DNA from: Phycisphaeraceae bacterium
GTDB lineage: Bacteria > Planctomycetota > Phycisphaerae > Phycisphaerales > Phycisphaeraceae
Length of the DNA stretch: 28,702 nt
Assembly: GCA_020851395.1 (NCBI GenBank)
Contig: JADZCW010000046.1
Location: 1-28,702, forward strand
Reading direction: 5' to 3'
Shown here: positions 16,386 through 23,607 of the stretch, piece after piece
How positions within the stretch are numbered: the stretch's first letter is position 1
Layout of the letters: the number at the start of each line of letters is the position of its first letter
The notes under the pieces: generated by a model
Database searches by the model: none
The model's input: the letters and a program-made list of their open reading frames with translations, nothing else
Told to the model about the DNA's origin: nothing
Position numbers and translations under genes: made by a program

Positions 16386-17177
16386 ATGGACATCGTGTAT
16401 CGCCTGACCGACGACTTCGAGGGCTGGGAGCTCTTCCCCCCCTTCATCCAGGACCGGATCCTCCGCGCCGGCGCCCGCCGCGTCTGCGAGGTCGGCGCCG
16501 GCGCCAACCCCGCCCTCGACCCCGCCTTCGCCCGAGAGCACGGCATCGACTGCACCCTGATCGACACCGAGGCCGCCGAGTTCGAGAAGGCCAACTCCGC
16601 CTACCCCACCGTCGTCGGCGACATCTGCGACCCCCGCTTCGCGCCCCCCGGACCGTTCGACATGGTCTTTAGCCGGATGGTCTTTGAACACATCCCCGAC
16701 GCCCGCCGCGCCCACGCCAACATCCTGGCCATGCTCCGACCCGGCGGACTGGCCGTCCATTGTTTCTCCACCCTCTACTGCCTCCCCTTCCTGGTCAATC
16801 GCCTCGTCCCCGACCGCGTCTCCGACGTCCTGCTGGACATCTTCGCCAAGCGTGACCGCTACCACCACGAAAAATTCCCCGCCCGCTACGACTGGTGCCG
16901 CGGCCCGACCCGCCGGCAGATCGTACGTTTCCAGGGGCTCGGCTACGACGTCGTCGAGTACCGCGGCTACTTCGGCCACGGCTACTACCTCCGCAAGCTC
17001 CGCCCCCTGCACACCCTCGAACGCGCCAAGGCCCGCCTCCTCGCCCGCCACCCCCTGCCGCTATGGACCAGCTACGCCACCATCATCCTCGCCAAGCCCG
17101 CCGAGGCCTCGAGCGCCCCGCCCCACCATCCCGCCGCGGATCCCCACATCGCTGAGCCACACGCACCACCGGCCTAA
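16386..17177 (+). CDS. SAM-dependent methyltransferase, class I
   Basis: The 263-residue protein carries the class I methyltransferase core: motif I EVGAGANP (35-42) for S-adenosylmethionine, an acidic residue at the end of the next strand (CTLIDTE, Asp60), the motif FDMVFSRMVFEHIPD (91-105), and MLRPGGL (116-122). These match the Methyltransf_11/25 group. The rest (RYDWCRGPTRRQIVRF, YFGHGYYLRKL) is compatible with a small-molecule, lipid or sugar substrate, which cannot be named. There is no Shine-Dalgarno box. It is only four bases from the zinc-ribbon gene that follows, so the two form an operon. A 166-base gap before it holds only a doubtful 27-codon ORF. Confidence 0.85.
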   Translation: MDIVYRLTDDFEGWELFPPFIQDRILRAGARRVCEVGAGANPALDPAFAREHGIDCTLIDTEAAEFEKANSAYPTVVGDICDPRFAPPGPFDMVFSRMVFEHIPDARRAHANILAMLRPGGLAVHCFSTLYCLPFLVNRLVPDRVSDVLLDIFAKRDRYHHEKFPARYDWCRGPTRRQIVRFQGLGYDVVEYRGYFGHGYYLRKLRPLHTLERAKARLLARHPLPLWTSYATIILAKPAEASSAPPHHPAADPHIAEPHAPPA

Positions 17178-17181
17178 CCCC

Positions 17182-18072
17182 ATGCGCTGCCCCCAATGCA
17201 ACTACCGCCTCTGGAACCTCACCGCCCGCGCCTGCCCCGAGTGCGGCCGACCCTTCAAGCCCAGCGAGTTTGAGTTCCGCCCCAACACCGTCGAATTCTG
17301 CTGCCCCCACTGCGGCCAACCCCACCTCGGCCAGGGCGTCCTAGGCCACCTCGTCCCCGAACGCATCACCTGTGCCGGCTGCCGACGTGAACTCCACATG
17401 GACCAGATGGTCCTTCGTCCCGTCCCTGGAGTGGACGAGAAACGGACCCAGTTCTACCTCAACCCCTGGTTCGAGCTGCATGAAAGGATCTTCTTCCGCC
17501 GCTATCTCGCCGCCGTCTGGCACGGCATCGTCCGCCCCGGCCTGGCCGCCTCAGGCGTGCCGTCCCAGACAACCTACGGCCCATCCGCCAACTTCCTGAT
17601 CATCAACCTCTGCCTCTTCCCCTTCATCAGCGCCCTGTCCCTGCTGATCTTCTCACTGCTGGTGAACCTCTTGAGGTACGGCCGATGGCTCCCATCCGGC
17701 CCCGGTCCTGACCTGCTCCTGCTCGCCTCCCCCGTGATATTCACGATGCTCTCCCTCATGACCGGCCTGGCATTCACCGTCGTGTGGAGCACGAGCATCC
17801 AGGCCATGCTCTACCTCACCGGATGCCGGCCGCACACCGGACGGATGCGCACCTTCGAGGCCCTGGCCATCACCAGCGGCGTTCACGTCTTCACCGCCAT
17901 CCCCGTCATCGGTGCTCTGCTCAGCGTCCTGACCATCCCCGCCTGGATCGTCGCCGCAGCCATCGCCGTCCGCGCCGTCCAGGCCACCCCGCCCATTCGC
18001 ACCGCCCTCGCCACGCTTGCCCTGCCACTGCTCCTGCTGATCATGACCATCAACCTGGTCTTGCTGGCCTAA
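17182..18072 (+). CDS. Zinc-ribbon protein with multi-pass membrane domain
   Basis: Two zinc ribbons fill the first ~70 residues: Cys3/Cys6 with Cys18/Cys21 (CPQC, CPEC), and Cys41/Cys44 with Cys64/Cys67 (CPHC, CAGC). A soluble stretch (~75-135) precedes about five hydrophobic segments (~140-296, e.g. FLIINLCLFPFISALSLLIF and ALATLALPLLLLIMTINLVL). This resembles the zinc-ribbon/YIP1-like membrane proteins frequent in planctomycetes. Their role is unknown. The ATG at 17182 is four bases after the methyltransferase stop, which indicates co-expression. The 296 residues end at a TAA. Confidence 0.78.
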   Translation: MRCPQCNYRLWNLTARACPECGRPFKPSEFEFRPNTVEFCCPHCGQPHLGQGVLGHLVPERITCAGCRRELHMDQMVLRPVPGVDEKRTQFYLNPWFELHERIFFRRYLAAVWHGIVRPGLAASGVPSQTTYGPSANFLIINLCLFPFISALSLLIFSLLVNLLRYGRWLPSGPGPDLLLLASPVIFTMLSLMTGLAFTVVWSTSIQAMLYLTGCRPHTGRMRTFEALAITSGVHVFTAIPVIGALLSVLTIPAWIVAAAIAVRAVQATPPIRTALATLALPLLLLIMTINLVLLA

Positions 18073-18143
18073 GCCAGGCAGCGACGTCTGCCCTGCAGAT
18101 CAACCCAGTAGTCCGAACAACCGCCCACGGAGCATTCCCGCCC

Positions 18144-18160
18144 CGGGTGTCAGGTACCCG
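18144..18160. repeat. Small hairpin with GGTGTCAGGTACC core
   Basis: CGGGT (18144-18148) pairs with ACCCG (18156-18160) around GTCAGGT. The GGTGTCAGGTACC core resembles short palindromic elements often associated with REP-type repeats. Only one copy is seen here. It lies between the converging zinc-ribbon and kdsB genes, so it could mark an old junction or a 3' end. Confidence 0.3.
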
Positions 18161-18177
18161 ATTCAGAGGAGTCGAAC

Positions 18178-19074
18178 TTACCGCTTCCGCTTCCCCGTCC
18201 CCGCCGTCCTCTGCCGCTGATTCCACCTCTTCACAAACTCCTCATACTGCTCCGGCGTGTCGATCCCGTGATGCCGCACGTCCGCCTTGACCACCGCGAT
18301 GGCGTACCCATGCTCGAGCGCCCGAAGCTGTTCGAGCTTCTCCGCCTCCTCAAGCGGCGTCGCCGGCAGCGTCACGTACTTGGCCAGGAAATCCCGCCGA
18401 TACGCGTAAAGCCCCGGGTGTTTGAGCAGCCGCACCGCCCCCGTCCCGTCCCGGTCGCACGGGATCAGCGACCGTGAGAAATACAGCGCCAGCCCGCGCT
18501 GATTCACCACCAGCTTGACGATGTTCCGATCCGCCGGGTCCTCATCCGCCGCGAAGTCGCTGGCCAGCGTCGCCATCGGCGCTTCCGGATGCGCCTCGAG
18601 CCCCTCGATCAGCGCGTCGATCACCCCCGGATCGACCTCCGGCTCATCCCCCTGCACGTTGACCACGATCTCCGGCAGATCCCCGCTCATCTGCTGCGGC
18701 AGCGTCCCGGACAGCTCCCCCGGCAGCTCCGCCGTCGGCGAACGCGTCGCCAGCGTCTCGACCACCTCCGCGATCCGGCTCGTCCCGTTGGGGTGATCGC
18801 TCCGCGTCATCACCGCCTCGCCCCCCACCGCCGCCACCGCGTCATAGATCCGCGGGTCGTCCGTCGCCACGATCACCCGCCCCACGCGCTTGGCCTGCCT
18901 CACCCGCTCGATCACGTGCTGGATCAGCGGCCGACCCGTCTTGGCCGCCAACGGCTTGCCCGGGAAACGCGTCGACCCGTACCGCGCCGGGATCACCGCC
19001 AACGCCTGCTTCGACGCATGCACCGCCGGATGGTGCGCCCCCGCCCCGCCGCTGCTGCTGGTTCGCTTGGCCAT
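18178..19074 (-). CDS. kdsB: 3-deoxy-manno-octulosonate cytidylyltransferase (CMP-Kdo synthetase)
   Basis: Activates Kdo with CTP to CMP-Kdo for lipopolysaccharide-type outer-membrane glycans. The family motifs are present: IPARYGSTRFPGKPL (28-42), ATDDPRIYD (70-78), NGTSRIAEV (96-104), NVQGDEPEVDP (139-149), KHPGLYAYRRDFL and EKLEQLRALEHGYAI. A ~23-residue insertion, SPTAELPGELSGTL to SGDLPEI (111-135), separates two conserved strands. E. coli KdsB has 248 residues, and this insertion plus N- and C-terminal tails explain the extra length (298). Starts at ATG 19074 with GGGGG upstream, 13 bases after the TPR gene, so it is the second gene of that pair. CTP comes from PyrG, which is encoded further downstream. 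Confidence 0.95.
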   Translation of the reverse strand: MAKRTSSSGGAGAHHPAVHASKQALAVIPARYGSTRFPGKPLAAKTGRPLIQHVIERVRQAKRVGRVIVATDDPRIYDAVAAVGGEAVMTRSDHPNGTSRIAEVVETLATRSPTAELPGELSGTLPQQMSGDLPEIVVNVQGDEPEVDPGVIDALIEGLEAHPEAPMATLASDFAADEDPADRNIVKLVVNQRGLALYFSRSLIPCDRDGTGAVRLLKHPGLYAYRRDFLAKYVTLPATPLEEAEKLEQLRALEHGYAIAVVKADVRHHGIDTPEQYEEFVKRWNQRQRTAGTGKRKR

Positions 19075-19087
19075 CGTGCAACCCCCG

Positions 19088-20641
19088 TCAGCCGGCCTTG
19101 GAAAGTTCCTCCACCAGGGTCCGCAGCCCGTCGATCCGATCCTTGATGTCCCGGAACCGGATGTCCGCCTGCAAGATCTTCGAGGCGATCTTCTGCGCCT
19201 CCTTCGCCGACTCGATCGACTTCTCCGCCCTGGCCGACTTCTCGAGCGCGTCCATCAGATGATATCGCAGCTCCAGCCCGATCTTGTCGTCCTCGATCGC
19301 GTAACCCGCGATCGCCTCGCGCAGCGTGTCCACCGCCTCCTGATGCCACCCCTTGGTCGAGTAGCACACCCCCAGGTACAGCAGCGACTGCACACGGTTC
19401 TTCGCGTCCGCGCGAGCCTCCTGGAACGCCGCGATCGCGTCGTCGAACTTCCCGAACGCCATCAGCCGCCGACCGAGCTGGTACCGCAGGCTCAGGTCCG
19501 TCGGGTAATTCTTCACCCGCTCGGTGTACTCCGCCAGCTCGAACTTCAGGAGCTGCGCGTTGATCTCCTTGAACTTCGCCGCCGCCTCGGCGTCCGCGGG
19601 ATTCTCCTTGAGCTTCTCGCGCAGCGCCCGCAGCTTCCGGTTGCTCTGCCGGATGATCACGTCCCCGCTGCGCACCTTGTACCGGTACTGCCCCGTCCGC
19701 TCGAACGCCTCCCGCAGCAGCTTGACCGCCTCGCCCTCGTCGGCCTCCTCATTGGTCTGGATCAGCGCGTTGACCAGCTTGTCCAGCCGGTCCGCCTCCT
19801 CGGGCTTCTCGCCATACTCCCGCCGCAGCCGGTCGATCAGCTCCTCCTGCACGCTCCCCGTCCGCACCAGCGCGTCCTGTTGCTCGAGCGCCCGCTGCTT
19901 CTCCGCGTCCCGCACCATCCGCCGGTACCCGCCCTCCTGACCGCCCGCGTCGCCGTACGCCCCCGTCGTCAGCGTCGCCTCGGCCTCGAGGTTCTTCAGA
20001 TCATCCAGCAGGCTCGCGTCGTCCGGCCGCAGCGCCAGCGCGTACTTGCACGCCTCGACCGCCTTCTCATAGATCCCCGCCTCGGCGAACAAGTCCCTCG
20101 CCTGGATAAAGACCTTCTCCGTCGTCTTGCGGCTGCCCCGACCGAACTTGATCACCATCTCCCCGATCCAGAACACAAACTCCTCCATGTGCAGCTCGGG
20201 CTCAGCCTTGAGCACCGCCACCGACTTCTCCATCACCTCGAGCATCAGCGACAGATTCAGCGGGTCCTTACTCCAGAGCTTCTCGGTGTCGAGGAACTTG
20301 CTCACCGGGTCCTTGCCCGTCGACTTCATCCGTTCGCCCAGCCCCGCCGGCTTGCCCCCGCCGACCTTGTACTTCTCCGCCACCTCGCGCAACGCCTCAT
20401 GCTTGCCCATGTTGTCCGGCTCATGCCGCAGGCCGTCGATGTACAGGCTGATCGCGTACTCGTAGTTCCGAGCGTCCGCCACCGTCTGCGCATGCTCGAA
20501 GAACCGCCGAGCCTTCGCCGGGTTGCGCTCGAACTTGCCGTCCCCTGCCCCGGCGTCGTTCCCGCCCGCGCCCCCGGAACCCCCGTCGCCGGTGCCCGGG
20601 CCCTCGCCCTTGCCGCCGCGCTTAAAGAAGTTCAATGCCAT
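19088..20641 (-). CDS. TPR-repeat protein, planctomycete-type
   Basis: No enzyme motif. The 517 residues have a Gly-rich, low-complexity stretch (9-34), then tetratricopeptide-like helix pairs: AKARRFFEHAQTVADARNYEYAISLYIDGLRHEPDN, GIYEKAVEACKYALALRPDDA, and NYPTDLSLRYQLGRRLMAFGKFDDAIAAFQEARADAKNRVQSLLYLGVCYSTKG. It ends in Lys/Glu-rich coiled coil. A scaffold or protein-interaction role is the family expectation. No signal peptide, so it is cytoplasmic. Start ATG 20641 has GAGGAG 5 bases upstream. It is co-transcribed with kdsB. Confidence 0.8.
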   Translation of the reverse strand: MALNFFKRGGKGEGPGTGDGGSGGAGGNDAGAGDGKFERNPAKARRFFEHAQTVADARNYEYAISLYIDGLRHEPDNMGKHEALREVAEKYKVGGGKPAGLGERMKSTGKDPVSKFLDTEKLWSKDPLNLSLMLEVMEKSVAVLKAEPELHMEEFVFWIGEMVIKFGRGSRKTTEKVFIQARDLFAEAGIYEKAVEACKYALALRPDDASLLDDLKNLEAEATLTTGAYGDAGGQEGGYRRMVRDAEKQRALEQQDALVRTGSVQEELIDRLRREYGEKPEEADRLDKLVNALIQTNEEADEGEAVKLLREAFERTGQYRYKVRSGDVIIRQSNRKLRALREKLKENPADAEAAAKFKEINAQLLKFELAEYTERVKNYPTDLSLRYQLGRRLMAFGKFDDAIAAFQEARADAKNRVQSLLYLGVCYSTKGWHQEAVDTLREAIAGYAIEDDKIGLELRYHLMDALEKSARAEKSIESAKEAQKIASKILQADIRFRDIKDRIDGLRTLVEELSKAG

Positions 20642-20773
20642 GAACGCTCCTCGAACCCCAAATTCTGGAGATTGGCGCCCCGCGCCGGTGCGTCGCCCCC
20701 GGGCCGGAGGCGATCGGCGGACTCATCCATGAATCGGACCCGCCCGCGCGACGCCCACGGGCCCGCGGAAGTT

Positions 20774-20779
20774 ATTATA
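20774..20779 (-). promoter_or_regulatory. Candidate -10 box for the TPR-kdsB pair
   Basis: On the minus strand, GCTATAATAAC contains a perfect TATAAT about 133 bases upstream of the TPR gene start. The same AT patch also offers TATTAT on the plus strand toward dapB. No good -35 is seen for either. Confidence 0.4.
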
Positions 20780-20862
20780 GCGTAACCCTATCTCCCGCAC
20801 AGCCATGCGCGGGCCAGCCTGACCTGCCCGTCCCCCCTCCGGCCCCCGAAAGGAGCCCTCCC

Positions 20863-21657
20863 TTGCCCTCCAACCTCACCATCCACGGCGCCGCCGGCCG
20901 CATGGGCCGCCGACTGATCGCCCTGGCCCCCGAAGTCCCCGACCTCAAGCTCGTCGGCGCCGTCGAGTTCCAGGGCAGCCCCAACCTCGGCGCCGACGCC
21001 GGCGCCCTCGCCGGCCTCGAACCCCTGGGCATCCCCGTCAAGCCCCAGATCGACCCCCGACCCGACGTCGTCATCGACTTCTCCTCCCCCGCCGGCGCCC
21101 TCGCCCTGATCGACCACTGCGTCAAGAACCGCATCGCCCTGGTCATCGGCACCACCGGCTTAGGCTCCGTCGACCACGCCGCCATCGACCAGGCCGCCAA
21201 GTCCATCCCCATCCTCCAGGCCGCCAACATGTCCCTCGGCGTCAACCTCCTGATCGCCCTGGTCGGCAAGGTCGCCGCCCAGCTCGGCGACGACTACGAC
21301 ATCGAGATCGTCGAGTCCCACCACCGCTTCAAGAAGGACGCCCCCTCCGGCACCGCCCTCGCCCTCGCCCAGGCCATCTGCGACGCCACCGGCAAGAGCA
21401 TGCGGGACGACCTCGTCCACGGCCGCCACGGCGACAACGCCACCCGCCGCCGAGGCTCCATCGGCATGCACGCCCTGCGCCAGGGCGACGTCGTCGGCCG
21501 ACACACCGTCACCTACACCACCCTCGGCGAGGAAATCCAACTCACCCACAACGCCTCCACCCGCGACGTCTTCGCCCGCGGCGCCCTCCGCGCCGCCGCC
21601 TGGCTCGCCATGCAAAAACCCGCCCGCTACTCCATGCCCGACGTCCTGGGACTCTGA
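20863..21657 (+). CDS. dapB: 4-hydroxy-tetrahydrodipicolinate reductase
   Basis: Reduces the DapA product on the lysine/diaminopimelate route, which feeds peptidoglycan and lysine. The 264 residues show the N-terminal NAD(P)-binding loop GAAGRMG (9-15), DFSSPAG, IGTTG (95-99) and the catalytic/substrate loop ESHHRFKKDAPSGTAL (151-166) with the His pair and Lys typical of DapB. It ends with HNASTRDVFARGALRAA, also family-typical. The start is TTG at 20863, supported by AAGGAG (20850-20855) with 7-base spacing. A 24-base hairpin repeat follows the stop. Confidence 0.95.
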   Translation: MPSNLTIHGAAGRMGRRLIALAPEVPDLKLVGAVEFQGSPNLGADAGALAGLEPLGIPVKPQIDPRPDVVIDFSSPAGALALIDHCVKNRIALVIGTTGLGSVDHAAIDQAAKSIPILQAANMSLGVNLLIALVGKVAAQLGDDYDIEIVESHHRFKKDAPSGTALALAQAICDATGKSMRDDLVHGRHGDNATRRRGSIGMHALRQGDVVGRHTVTYTTLGEEIQLTHNASTRDVFARGALRAAAWLAMQKPARYSMPDVLGL

Positions 21658-21681
21658 CCACCCACCCGCGATGACATCAAA

Positions 21682-21705
21682 CGTAGGGCACGCATCCTGC
21701 GTGCC
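21682..21705. repeat. 24-base hairpin repeat, copy 2 (convergent gap)
   Basis: An exact copy of the 24 bases at 5912-5935, with stem GGCACGCA (21687-21694) and TGCGTGCC (21698-21705). It lies 25 bases after dapB's stop and 14 bases before the 3' end of the minus-strand GTPase gene. Confidence 0.8.
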
Positions 21706-21718
21706 ATCCCCTCCGCGC

Positions 21719-22762
21719 CTACTTAACGCCCAACCGCCCACGCATCCCCGCCGACCACGCCCACACCCCATCCCCGCGTCCCGCCAACTCCCTCACGTCC
21801 CCCAACCCCAGACACCCCAGCACCCGCCGCCCCAACTCCTCAATCCCAACCCCCGTCGCTGCACTAACCCCCATCGGCGTCTGCCCTTCAACCCCGAAGT
21901 CCGCGACCGCCCCCTCGTCCGCGAGCTGATCAACCTTATTGACCACCCACACATCCGGCCGCCGCGGCAACCTCGACACCTCCGGCCAATCCGTCCCCGG
22001 ATCACGCATCGCCACCACCACCTGCGCCCCCGCCATCACCCCGCGCGCCAGCTCCATCGCCGCCGCCTCCACCGCGTCCTCCGTCTCCCGCACCCCCGGC
22101 GTGTCCAGCCACCGCACCACCACCCCCTCGATCACCGCCAATCCCCCCACCCAATCCCGCGTCGTCCCCGGCAGATCCGCCACCAGACTCGCCGCGCGCC
22201 CCAGCATCCGATTCCCCAACGTGCTCTTGCCCACGTTCGGCCGACCCACCACCACCACCGTCGCCGGCTCAATCAACTGATTCAAAACCTTCGACCGCGC
22301 CAGAATCGCCCCCGCCCCCTCCCGCTCCCCCGCCGGCTTCCTCAACCATTCTCTCCACCGCGCCGCCTGCCCCAGCAACAACTCAATCGCCGCCGGACTC
22401 GCCGCCCGCGCCACCGCCGTCAGCGCATGCGCCTCGATCTCATCCTCCGCCTCCGGATACACCGTCACCGGATCAGGCTCACCCGCGACCATCACGCCCA
22501 ATTCCCGCAGCCGCGCCATCAGCCTCTGCACCACCCGCGGCCCCCCGTGCGGCATCATCTGCGCCCAATCCTCCCGCAGCGCCACGCCTAAACCCTGATC
22601 CACCCCCGCCAGCAAAACCAGCCGCAACCTTCCGGGGGGCCAATCCCCCACCCCCGTCAGCTTCTCCAGCACGTCGACCGCCCCCGCTCCATGCAACTGC
22701 ATCACCGCCACCGCCCCGGGATTCGGTGCCGTGGTCAGCACGAGTTGCACCTTGGAGGACAT
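21719..22762 (-). CDS. MnmE-like GTPase without the C-terminal cysteine motif
   Basis: A full set of G motifs is visible: GRPNVGKST (173-181), LPGTTRD (197-203, K-loop/G2), DTPG (220-223), NKVD (275-278) and SAAT (300-303). The N-terminal ~120 residues resemble the TrmE_N fold (VLTTAPNPGAVAVMQLHG, MPHGG), and ~120-170 and the C-terminus provide helices. True MnmE modifies tRNA wobble uridine and ends in C-[ILV]-G-K; this protein ends RGRLGVK, lacks the cysteine, and at 347 residues is ~100 shorter. It therefore looks like a paralogue that keeps the GTPase but not the tRNA chemistry. The ATG at 22762 overlaps the preceding stop as TGATG (one shared base), showing translational coupling to the membrane protein gene. 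Confidence 0.85.
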   Translation of the reverse strand: MSSKVQLVLTTAPNPGAVAVMQLHGAGAVDVLEKLTGVGDWPPGRLRLVLLAGVDQGLGVALREDWAQMMPHGGPRVVQRLMARLRELGVMVAGEPDPVTVYPEAEDEIEAHALTAVARAASPAAIELLLGQAARWREWLRKPAGEREGAGAILARSKVLNQLIEPATVVVVGRPNVGKSTLGNRMLGRAASLVADLPGTTRDWVGGLAVIEGVVVRWLDTPGVRETEDAVEAAAMELARGVMAGAQVVVAMRDPGTDWPEVSRLPRRPDVWVVNKVDQLADEGAVADFGVEGQTPMGVSAATGVGIEELGRRVLGCLGLGDVRELAGRGDGVWAWSAGMRGRLGVK

Positions 22763-23259
22763 CACTTGCTCGGGCCGGTCGGCATCTCGTAAGGATTCGC
22801 CAACCTCGGCCCCATCACCCGGCCCGTCGGGAAGTTCAGCACATAAACCACCAGCAGCACCACCGGCACAACGATTGTCGGGAAAAGCTCCCCCATCACC
22901 GTCGCCATCACCAGCCCGGTGAACATCGGCCCCTCGATCATCGCCATGAACAGAATGTTCGCCGGCAAGAACTTCTCAGGCGGCACCACCCCATCCACCG
23001 CCGACTTCCTGTACATCATCGCCCGAACCACATACGCCGCCGGCAGCAGCGTCATCGCCATCACCAGCGAAACCATAAACGGCACCATCGACGCGTTCCC
23101 TTGCGACGCACGCCCCCCGAACGTCAACAGCATCATCACGCCCGCGATCACCACTCCCATCAGCAGCGCAGCCCAGATCACCCGCGCCATCATCAACGCC
23201 GATCGAGGCGTCGCAACGCCCCCAGCAGAATCAGAGGATGGTTGGCTCATGCCCCCCAT
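22762..23259 (-). CDS. Small multi-pass membrane protein, unknown
   Basis: No family recognised. About 165 residues with four hydrophobic helices: VIWAALLMGVVIAGVMMLLTF, MVPFMVSLVMAMTLLPAAYVV, ILFMAMIEGPMFTGLVMATVMG and FPTIVVPVVLLVVYVLNF, joined by short loops, and a polar C-terminus FPTGRVMGPRLANPYEMPTGPSK. The start could be ATG at 23259 or 23250. An in-frame TTG at 23286 is less likely. The stop overlaps the GTPase start, so these two genes are probably translated together. The GTPase could act at the membrane through this partner, an inference from the overlap only. Confidence 0.7.
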   Translation of the reverse strand: MGGMSQPSSDSAGGVATPRSALMMARVIWAALLMGVVIAGVMMLLTFGGRASQGNASMVPFMVSLVMAMTLLPAAYVVRAMMYRKSAVDGVVPPEKFLPANILFMAMIEGPMFTGLVMATVMGELFPTIVVPVVLLVVYVLNFPTGRVMGPRLANPYEMPTGPSK

Positions 23260-23301
23260 TCTCCCGCCGCTCCAGCCCAGCGGCAACCTCCCGCTACCCC
23301 C

Positions 23302-23520
23302 TTATTCCGCCCCCGATTCGTCGACATCAGCCTTCATCTTGATGTCCACGCCCAGCGTGCCCTCCGTGTCATCGCCGAAGACCGTGACGACGATTCTCGA
23401 GCGGTCCAAGGGTAGCTCCACGCGAGAAGACCCAAGAAATCCCTTGACAAGACCGGCATGTCCTGTAACGTTGAGGCTGGAGGATGAGAGAGCGTCCCAT
23501 TCATAGGGCTCTTTCACCAT
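23302..23520 (-). CDS. Short unknown protein (72 residues), uncertain
   Basis: No family recognised. ATG at 23520 opens 72 codons. The second half, RIVVTVFGDDTEGTLGVDIKMKADVDE, has a codon pattern like real genes in the window and alternates strand-like and charged residues. The start lacks a clear Shine-Dalgarno box, and the first half overlaps the candidate plus-strand promoter at 23444-23471. A longer frame reaches 23586. It would be the first gene of the cluster leading to the membrane protein and GTPase. It may be real or an extension of unannotated 5' sequence. Confidence 0.45.
   Translation of the reverse strand: MVKEPYEWDALSSSSLNVTGHAGLVKGFLGSSRVELPLDRSRIVVTVFGDDTEGTLGVDIKMKADVDESGAE
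23444..23471 (+). promoter_or_regulatory. Candidate sigma-70 promoter for the PEP-CTERM gene
   Basis: A perfect -35 TTGACA (23444-23449) is followed after 16 bases by TAACGT (23466-23471), a weak -10. It lies about 137 bases before the chosen ATG at 23608 and inside the uncertain minus-strand ORF. Confidence 0.45.
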
Positions 23521-23607
23521 ATCTTGACGCCGACCCTGCGCCGGTTGTGTCTCTTTGCGCGGCTCGTGCTCAAGGTGGCGACACACCCTTTACCCGTCAC
23601 GGACGGG

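Noticed and set aside
18890..20785. A 631-codon plus-strand frame over kdsB and the TPR gene
   Set aside because: Arg/Leu-rich antisense shadow with no ribosome site.
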